Shown in pieces: positions 6,187-12,680 of a stretch of DNA of 14,479 nt (position 1 is its first letter; the number at the start of each line of letters is the position of its first letter). Both the position numbers and the translations under genes were made by a program. Origin of the DNA: CAYQMF01 sp964418595 (GTDB taxonomy: Bacteria > Planctomycetota > UBA1135 > UBA2386); the NCBI GenBank assembly GCA_964418595.1, contig CAYQMF010000146.1, positions 1 to 14,479 on the forward strand. The letters run 5' to 3'. The notes below the pieces were generated by a model. It was given only the letters and a program-made list of their open reading frames with translations, ran no database searches and was not told where the DNA came from.

Positions 6187-9100
6187 GTGCCTCTCGTCGC
6201 CTGGGTGTTCCCTCTCCTCGCCACCGCCATCCTGCCCGCGCAGGCCACGCCGACCGAGGCGCAGGGCAAGATGACCGCGGCGACCTTCGCCGGTCTGCCG
6301 CTCCGTCCGATCGGGCCGGCGCTCTCGTCGGGCCGGGTCGTGGACCTGGCGGTCGATCCGGCTGACCCGGCGCGCTGGTTCATCGCGGTGGCGTCGGGCG
6401 GCGTCTGGCGCACCACGAACAACGGCACGACATTCACGCCCCTGTTCGACGCGCAGGCGTCGTACTCGATCGGCTGCGTGCGCCTCGCTCCCGACAACCC
6501 GCACGTGGTGTGGGTCGGCACCGGCGAGAACAACAGCCAGCGCGCCGTGGCCTTCGGCGACGGCGTCTACCGCTCTCGCGACGACGGCCAGCACTGGGAG
6601 CGCATGGGCCTCGAGGACTCCGAGCACATCGGCATGATCGCCATCGACCCGCGCGACGCCGACGTGGTGTACGTCGCCGCACAGGGTCCGCTGTGGCGGT
6701 CGGGCGGGCAGCGCGGCGTGTTCAAGACCACCGATGGCGGCAAGACCTGGACGCCGAGCCTGACCATCAGCGAGCACACCGGCGCCAACGAGGTACACCT
6801 CGACCCGCGCGACCCCGACGTGCTGTACGCCACCAGCTACCAGCGGCGCCGACACGTCTGGACCCTGATCGACGGCGGCCCGGAGTCGACGATCTACAAG
6901 TCGACCGACGCGGGCGCGACGTGGCGCAAGGTCGAACACGGGCTGCCGGAGGTCGAGAAGGGCCGCATCGGGCTGGCCGTCTCGCCGGCGAATCCCGACG
7001 TGCTCTACGCGATCGTCGAGGCGCAGCTCGGCAAGGGCGGAACGTATCGCTCGACCGACCGCGGCGAGACCTGGACACGCCGCTCCGACAAGGTCGCCAC
7101 GAGCCCGCAGTACTACAACGAACTCGTGTGCGACCCGCGCGACGTCGACACAGTCTACTGCCTCGACACGATCACGACCGTGTCGCGCGACGGCGGCGCG
7201 ACGTGGACCGCGCTCGGCAACCTGCATCGCCACGTCGACGACCACGCGCTGTGGATCGATCCGCGCAACACGCGCCACCTGCTCATCGGCGGTGACGGCG
7301 GGATCTACGAGACCTGGGACGGCGGCGCCCACTTCGACTTCAAGGAGAACCTGCCCGTCACGCAGTTCTATCGGGTCGCGGTGGACCAGGCGTTGCCCTT
7401 CTACAACGTGTACGGGGGCACCCAGGACAACAACAGCCTGGGCGGGCCGTCGCGCACCAACCGCCTCGGTGGCATCACCAACGACGACTGGTTCGTGACG
7501 GTCAGCGGCGATGGCTACGAGGTGCAGGTCGACTCGCTCGACCCGAACCTCGTCTACACGATGTGGCAGTACGGCGGCCTCGTCCGCCTCGACCGCCGCA
7601 GCGGTGAACTCGTCGACATCAAGCCGCGCGAGGGTGCGGGCGACGCACCGCTCAAATGGAACTGGGACTCGCCGCTGCTGCTCAGCGCCCATGCGCCGAC
7701 GCGGCTGTACTTCGCCGCGAACAAGCTCTTCCGCAGCGACGACCGCGGCGACACGTGGCGCGCCATCAGCGGCGATCTCACCCGCGGCCTCGACCGCGAC
7801 CAGTTGGAGGTGATGGGTCGGGTGTGGGAAGCCGACGCGGTGGCCAAGAACGCCTCGACGTCGTTCTACGGCAACTGCGTGTCCCTGGCGGAATCGCCCC
7901 TCGACGAGCGCGTGCTCTTCGCCGGTACCGACGACGGCCTCGTGCACGTCACGAGTGACGGAGGCGCGTCGTGGACGAAGCTCGACACCTTCCCCGGGGT
8001 CCCGGAGCGAACCTACGTGAGCTGCCTGATGGCGTCGCGCTTCGACCCGAGCACCGTGTATGCCGCGTTCGACAACCACAAGAACGGCGACTTCAAGCCC
8101 TACCTGCTCCTGAGCCAGGACCGCGGGCGCTCGTGGACCTCACTGGTCGGCGATCTCCCGGCGCGCGACACGGTCTACACCATCGTGCAGGACCACGTGC
8201 GCCGCGACCTCCTCTTCGTCGGCACGGAGTTCGGCGTGTACTTCACCCTCGACCACGGCGCGCACTGGATCCGCCTGCAGGGCGGCATGCCCACCATCGC
8301 CGTGCGCGACCTCGAGCTGCAACGCCGTGAGGACGACCTCGTGGTCGGGACGTTCGGGCGCGGGATCTACATCCTCGACGACTACTCGGCGCTGCGCGGC
8401 GTGTCGGAGGCGACGCTCACCGCGCGCGCGCACGTGTTCCCAGTGCGCCGGGCGCCGCTCTACGTGCCCGCCAACCGGCTGGGCATGAACACGGGCCTCG
8501 GCAGCCAGGGCTCGACCTACTTCGCCGCCGACAATCCGCCGTTCGGCGCGCTGATCACCTACCACCTCGCGAACAAGATCGAGACCCGACGCGAGCAGCG
8601 GCTCGCCGCCGAGAAGCGCGCGCGGGAGAAGGGCGAGCGCGCGCCGTACCCGACTGCGGACGCGCTGCGCGCGGAAGACCAGGAGGTCGAACCGCAGGTC
8701 CTGGCGACGGTGCGCGACGCGCAAGGACAGGTGGTGCGGCGCGTGCCCGCCTCGCGCGAGGCCGGCCTGCACCGCGTGGCCTTCGACCTGCGCCATGCGC
8801 CCCTGCACCGCGTGGAGACCGGCCCGCGCGCGCCCGGTCTGTTCGAGACGCCGACCGCCGGGCCCCTGGTCCTCGCCGGCAGCTACACCGTCGCGCTCGA
8901 TCTCGTGACCGGCGACGGCGTCACCCAACTGACAGGCCCTGTGCCGTTCGAGGTCGTGCCCCTCGACCTGCAGACGCTGGCCGCGGAGGACAAGGTCGAG
9001 GCGCTCGCGTTCCAGCAGAAGGTGGTCGACCTGCGCCGCACCGTGAACGGCGCGCGCGCCATCGCCGACGAGACAGGGGCGCGGCTCGCGCAGATGCGGC

Positions 9101-9453
9101 TGGCGGTGCAGCAGACTCCGAAGGCCGACCTCGCGCTGCTGGGCCGCATCGACGCGCTGGCCCAGCGCACCGCCGCGATGCTCGTCGAACTGCAGGGCGA
9201 CACGACCCGCGCGCGCCGCGACATGCCCACGGTCCCTTCGCTGCAGAGCCGCGTCGACCTGATCGCCGACGCGCTCCCCTACACCACCGCTCGCCCCACG
9301 CGGACGCAGCGCGACAGCTTCGCCGTCGCTGACGCGACCGCCCGGCGGGTGCTGGCCGAGCTGCGCGCGCTCACCGACGAGGCGCTGCCCCAGATCGACG
9401 CCGAGCTGGAGAAGGCGGGCGCGCCGTGGACGGCACGGCGGATCCCGCGCTGA
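6187..9453 (+). CDS. Secreted Asp-box (BNR)/VPS10-like beta-propeller protein
   Basis: This 1088-residue protein starts at a GTG (6187), which gives a signal peptide with an AQA cleavage site after about residue 20; no strong Shine-Dalgarno is seen. The mature N-terminus AGLPLRPIGPALSSGRVVDLAV and later WVGTGENNSQRAVAFGDGVY are hallmarks of the large 'WD40/YVTN/BNR-like repeat' or 'VPS10/sortilin-like glycosyl hydrolase' proteins of Gemmatimonadota, Bacteroidota and Planctomycetota (from memory). About eleven Asp-boxes (S/T-x-D-x-G-x-x-W/F) are visible between residues 76 and 694, for example SRDDGQHW, TTDGGKTW, STDRGETW, SRDGGATW, TSDGGASW and TLDHGAHW, consistent with one or two beta-propellers. 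After residue 730 come a beta-sandwich-like region, a charged insert rich in Glu and Arg, and a helical segment (about 930-1000). 'Glycosyl hydrolase' is a common label; no catalytic residues can be assigned, so enzymatic activity is uncertain. Confidence 0.88.
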   Translation: MPLVAWVFPLLATAILPAQATPTEAQGKMTAATFAGLPLRPIGPALSSGRVVDLAVDPADPARWFIAVASGGVWRTTNNGTTFTPLFDAQASYSIGCVRLAPDNPHVVWVGTGENNSQRAVAFGDGVYRSRDDGQHWERMGLEDSEHIGMIAIDPRDADVVYVAAQGPLWRSGGQRGVFKTTDGGKTWTPSLTISEHTGANEVHLDPRDPDVLYATSYQRRRHVWTLIDGGPESTIYKSTDAGATWRKVEHGLPEVEKGRIGLAVSPANPDVLYAIVEAQLGKGGTYRSTDRGETWTRRSDKVATSPQYYNELVCDPRDVDTVYCLDTITTVSRDGGATWTALGNLHRHVDDHALWIDPRNTRHLLIGGDGGIYETWDGGAHFDFKENLPVTQFYRVAVDQALPFYNVYGGTQDNNSLGGPSRTNRLGGITNDDWFVTVSGDGYEVQVDSLDPNLVYTMWQYGGLVRLDRRSGELVDIKPREGAGDAPLKWNWDSPLLLSAHAPTRLYFAANKLFRSDDRGDTWRAISGDLTRGLDRDQLEVMGRVWEADAVAKNASTSFYGNCVSLAESPLDERVLFAGTDDGLVHVTSDGGASWTKLDTFPGVPERTYVSCLMASRFDPSTVYAAFDNHKNGDFKPYLLLSQDRGRSWTSLVGDLPARDTVYTIVQDHVRRDLLFVGTEFGVYFTLDHGAHWIRLQGGMPTIAVRDLELQRREDDLVVGTFGRGIYILDDYSALRGVSEATLTARAHVFPVRRAPLYVPANRLGMNTGLGSQGSTYFAADNPPFGALITYHLANKIETRREQRLAAEKRAREKGERAPYPTADALRAEDQEVEPQVLATVRDAQGQVVRRVPASREAGLHRVAFDLRHAPLHRVETGPRAPGLFETPTAGPLVLAGSYTVALDLVTGDGVTQLTGPVPFEVVPLDLQTLAAEDKVEALAFQQKVVDLRRTVNGARAIADETGARLAQMRLAVQQTPKADLALLGRIDALAQRTAAMLVELQGDTTRARRDMPTVPSLQSRVDLIADALPYTTARPTRTQRDSFAVADATARRVLAELRALTDEALPQIDAELEKAGAPWTARRIPR

Positions 9454-9465
9454 TCGCCGCGCGGG
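9444..9465. terminator. Hairpin at the end of the Asp-box gene
   Basis: A 7-bp perfect inverted repeat, CCCGCGC (9444-9450) and GCGCGGG (9459-9465), has an 8-base loop that includes the TGA stop codon. No T-tract follows. It may attenuate transcription into the next gene 72 bp downstream, but GC-rich DNA makes chance hairpins common. Confidence 0.35.
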
Positions 9466-9525
9466 TCGGGCCTCGGGCAACGTGGGGCACACGCGCACGA
9501 CGCTCGATGGCATGATGTTGGCTCG

Positions 9526-12500
9526 ATGCGTGCCACGTTCGTCGCCCTCGCGGCCCTCTCTTCCCTCACCGCACAGATGCCGACGCAACTGCGCGACGTG
9601 AACGCAACCAACAGCCTGGAGGGCGTCGAGTACGACCTCGCCCGCACCGGCAACGCCTGGATCTTCCGCGGGCGGGCCGCGGGCAGCGGCGACGAGGTGT
9701 GGGTGAGCACCGTGCCGAGCTACGCCACGTCGCTGCTCCGCGACATCTACCCGGGACCGAGCGGCAGCGGTCCGGACCACCTCACGGCCGCCGGCAACAA
9801 GGTGCTCTTCGTCGCCGACGACGGCACGCACGGCCTCGAGCTGTGGGTCACCGACGGCACGACCGCGGGAACGACGATGGTCAAGGACATCCGACCCGGA
9901 TCGAGTCCGGGCATCGTCCTGAACGCCTCCCGCCGCCGCGTGCTGACCGCGGTCGGCAACGATGTCTACTTCGTCGCCGACGACGGTGTGACCGGCGCGG
10001 AGCTGTGGCGGAGCGACGGCACGCCTGCCGGCACGCGCCTCGTGATCGACCTGGCTCCTGGCGCAGCGTCCGCCGGGATCCACGAGATCGCGAGCGCCGG
10101 CAACCGCGTGTTCTTCAACGGGCGGTCGGGCAGCAACAACTTCTGGGCGACCGACGGCACCGCCGCGGGGACCATCCCGCTCGGCGCGTTCTACGCCGCG
10201 CCCTACGCGCTGACCGCGCTGGGCAACACGATGTTCTTCGTCGCGTCGCAGGCCGGCGTCGACTACGAGCCGTGGAAGTCGGACGGCACCGCCGCCGGCA
10301 CCGTGCTCGTGAAGGACATCCATCCCACGGGCAGCTCGTACCCCGCGGGCTTCACGCCGTTCGGCTCCCGCATGTTCTTCGTCGCCGACGACGGCACGCA
10401 CGGTCTCGAGCCCTGGATCTCGGACGGCACGCCGGCGGGCACGACCCTGCTGAGGGACGTGGCGCCGGGCGCCGCGAGCAGCATGCCCGGCAACTACCTG
10501 CAGGAATGGGTCGTGCTCGGGGGTCGTGTCGTGTTCGGCGCCCATGACGGCGCGTCCGGCGCGGAGCCGTGGGTGAGCGACGGCACCACCAACGGCACCA
10601 CGCTGCTGCGCGACGTGCGGCCCGGGGCCGGGTCGTCGCTCGCTCTCAGCGGGTTCTCCATCTGGCGTCGCGCCCAGGGCGACGGCGCGCGCGCGTGGTT
10701 CGCGGCCGACGATGGCGTGGCCGGGCGCGAGCTGTGGACCACCGACGGCACGACAGCCGGCACCGTGCTCGCCGCCGACCTGATCGCCGGGGGCGGATCT
10801 TCGTCGCCGGCGCGCATCGTCACCGACGGGAGCGGCGGCGCGCTCGTGCTCGCCGACAGCCCGACCGCCGGAGCGCTGTGGCGTGCGACCGCGACCGGCG
10901 CGAGCCTCATCAGCACCGCGGCCAGCCGGGCACCGCACTTCTCGCGAGACTCCAACGCCCGCGAGTTCACTCCGCTCGGGAGTCGCTTGTTGTTTGCCGC
11001 CGACGACGGCACGACCGGGCACGAGCTGTGGGGCACCGACGGCACACCTGCGGGCACCGCGCAGGTTCGCGACATGGACCCCGGCGCCGGCTACGGCTTC
11101 CAGCTCGGCGACCCGGAGATCTACTACCCCGGTTCGTTCCGCGCGACGCGGCTCGGCAACGAGCTGTTCTACGCGGGCTACGACGCGACCCTCGCGGTGG
11201 GCCTGTGGAAGACCGACGGCACGCCCGCGGGCACGGTCAAGCTGCGGGCCCTCGATCGCACACCCAACGGACACGGCTATTTCATCGAGGGCGACACGCA
11301 TCGCGATCGCCTGTTCTTCACCGCGTTCGCGAGCGGCTACGGCTGGAGCCTGTTCTTCACCGACGGCTCGAACGCAGGGACGTTCCGCCTGCACTCGCGC
11401 CTGGGCGGCGACTACGCGAACTTCAGCCGCGTCGTGCGCCTCGGCAATGCGATCCTATGGTTCGCGGGGAGCAGCAGCGGTGGCATCGTCCTGTCGCGCA
11501 TCGACACGACCACAGGTGTGCTGCAGCAGGTCGCGCTGGTCGCGAGCGCGTCGCGAGGCGTGCCGCTGTCGCCGGTCCGCCTCGGCAACCGGCTCCTGTT
11601 CCTCGTGCCAACCAACAACGACAACGCGGCGCTGTGGGCCACCGATGGGAGCACGGCGACTGCGCTCCTGCCGGTGGTGGGCGCCGGTACATGGGCACGA
11701 CGCCAGCTCGTGCGCTTCGGTGACCATGTGTACTTCATGGCCGGCTCCACTGCCGCGGGGGTCGAGCTGTGGCGCTCCGACGGCACGCCGGCCGGCACGA
11801 CGCCGTTCGCCGATCTGATCCCCGGCGCCACGGGCTCGTCGCCCCGCAGCTTCGCCGTCGCGGGCGATCGGCTGTACTTCGGCGCCGACGACGGCGCCAA
11901 CGTGGCCCTGTGGGGTAGCGATGGGACCGTTGCCGGCACGACGCGCATCGCGTCCTTGCCCGGCAGCGGCTACGCACCGCCGGACATCCTGTACACCACC
12001 GCCGTCGGCAGCCGACGCGTCTACTTCTCGCTCCTTTACGGCGCCGAGACCGGCAGCGAACTCTGGCGCAGCGACGGCACGCTGGCGGGCACCGCGCTCG
12101 TGACGGATCTCTATCCGGGCACGGGGGGACCGCCGCCGCGAAGCCTCACGCCGCATCGCGGTCGCCTCGTGTTCGCGGCCGACGATTTCTGGGGCGGCAT
12201 CGAGCCGTGGGTGCTGCACCCGGGCGCAACGGCGATGGCCCATGGTGCCGGCTGCGCGGCGAGCGGGTTCGACCCGGAGCTGCGGGCGACCGACCCCGTG
12301 CTCGGCGCGTCGCTCACGTTCGCCGTGCGCGACGCAGTCGCCAACGCCGCCGGCGTCGCGCTGTTCGGCGCGCCGAGCTTCCCGGAGCAACAGCTCGGGC
12401 GCGGCTGCGCGCTCGCGGTCGTGCCGACCGGGAGCGTCGGCGTCGCGTTCACGACCGACGCCGCCGGGCGCTTCACGGCCCCTCCGCTCGGCGTGCCGAA

Positions 12501-12615
12501 CGACCCGGCGCTGGTCGACGCACAGCTCGCGCTGCAGGCGGCCATCGGCCCGACGGCAAACGTGCCCTTGCCGGTCGACTTCAGCAACGGCGTGCTGCTG
12601 ACCTTCGGCCAATAG
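9526..12615 (+). CDS. Secreted ELWxxDGTxxGT repeat protein
   Basis: This 1029-residue protein starts at the ATG at 9526 with a signal peptide (MRATFVALAALSSLTA) and no Shine-Dalgarno. Residues about 105-895 are built from repeats with the ELWxxDGTxxGT signature, for example ELWVTDGTTAGT, EPWKSDGTAAGT, EPWISDGTPAGT, ELWGTDGTPAGT and ELWRSDGTLAGT. I count about fourteen recognisable copies plus degenerate ones (EVWVSTVPSYAT, ALWRATATGA, EPWVLHPGAT). Many are followed by a 'DIxPG' turn and separated by 'LG/AGNRVFFVADDG' strands. This suggests a beta-propeller-like surface or secreted protein; the molecular role is unknown. The C-terminal 124 residues (906-1029; HGAGCAASGF ... GRGCALAVVP ... LQAAIGP ... 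FSNGVLLTFG) form a separate two-cysteine domain. I recognise it from memory as a recurrent tail of planctomycete secreted proteins, perhaps for sorting or anchoring. The gene stands alone between the Asp-box gene and valS. Confidence 0.88.
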   Translation: MRATFVALAALSSLTAQMPTQLRDVNATNSLEGVEYDLARTGNAWIFRGRAAGSGDEVWVSTVPSYATSLLRDIYPGPSGSGPDHLTAAGNKVLFVADDGTHGLELWVTDGTTAGTTMVKDIRPGSSPGIVLNASRRRVLTAVGNDVYFVADDGVTGAELWRSDGTPAGTRLVIDLAPGAASAGIHEIASAGNRVFFNGRSGSNNFWATDGTAAGTIPLGAFYAAPYALTALGNTMFFVASQAGVDYEPWKSDGTAAGTVLVKDIHPTGSSYPAGFTPFGSRMFFVADDGTHGLEPWISDGTPAGTTLLRDVAPGAASSMPGNYLQEWVVLGGRVVFGAHDGASGAEPWVSDGTTNGTTLLRDVRPGAGSSLALSGFSIWRRAQGDGARAWFAADDGVAGRELWTTDGTTAGTVLAADLIAGGGSSSPARIVTDGSGGALVLADSPTAGALWRATATGASLISTAASRAPHFSRDSNAREFTPLGSRLLFAADDGTTGHELWGTDGTPAGTAQVRDMDPGAGYGFQLGDPEIYYPGSFRATRLGNELFYAGYDATLAVGLWKTDGTPAGTVKLRALDRTPNGHGYFIEGDTHRDRLFFTAFASGYGWSLFFTDGSNAGTFRLHSRLGGDYANFSRVVRLGNAILWFAGSSSGGIVLSRIDTTTGVLQQVALVASASRGVPLSPVRLGNRLLFLVPTNNDNAALWATDGSTATALLPVVGAGTWARRQLVRFGDHVYFMAGSTAAGVELWRSDGTPAGTTPFADLIPGATGSSPRSFAVAGDRLYFGADDGANVALWGSDGTVAGTTRIASLPGSGYAPPDILYTTAVGSRRVYFSLLYGAETGSELWRSDGTLAGTALVTDLYPGTGGPPPRSLTPHRGRLVFAADDFWGGIEPWVLHPGATAMAHGAGCAASGFDPELRATDPVLGASLTFAVRDAVANAAGVALFGAPSFPEQQLGRGCALAVVPTGSVGVAFTTDAAGRFTAPPLGVPNDPALVDAQLALQAAIGPTANVPLPVDFSNGVLLTFGQ
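9838..12228 (+). repeat. ELWxxDGTxxGT-encoding repeat region
   Basis: This is the part of the gene encoding the repeats, with copies spaced roughly 45-75 residues apart. At the DNA level the best-conserved core is the GACGGCAC(G/C) encoding Asp-Gly-Thr, with strong divergence elsewhere. The array is therefore old and held by selection on protein, and is not a recent tandem duplication. Confidence 0.75.
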
Positions 12616-12653
12616 AGAGCGCGCCAGCGCGATCCCCGGCGTTTCCTCCGCGC

Positions 12654-12678
12654 GGGGGCGGCCATACACTCCGCCCCC
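12654..12678. promoter_or_regulatory. Hairpin and promoter-like sequence abutting the valS start
   Basis: An 8-bp perfect inverted repeat, GGGGGCGG (12654-12661) and CCGCCCCC (12671-12678), encloses a 9-base loop and ends two bases before the valS ATG. The loop contains TACACT (12665-12670), a plausible -10 hexamer, with a weak TTTCCT at 12642-12647 placed 17 bp upstream. If used, the transcript would start within a few bases of the ATG, giving a nearly leaderless mRNA, which fits the lack of a Shine-Dalgarno. Alternatively it is the terminator of the preceding gene. Inference only. Confidence 0.35.
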
Positions 12679-12680
12679 CC

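Noticed and set aside
5638..8079. Open frame of 813 codons on the minus strand
   Set aside because: It overlaps the Asp-box gene antisense and the selenoprotein gene in another frame, with low-complexity composition.
8140..11394. Open frame of 1084 codons on the minus strand
   Set aside because: It lies antisense to two well-supported secreted proteins. Its translation is a low-complexity Arg/Ala/Val/His-rich sequence typical of the shadow of GC-biased third codon positions.
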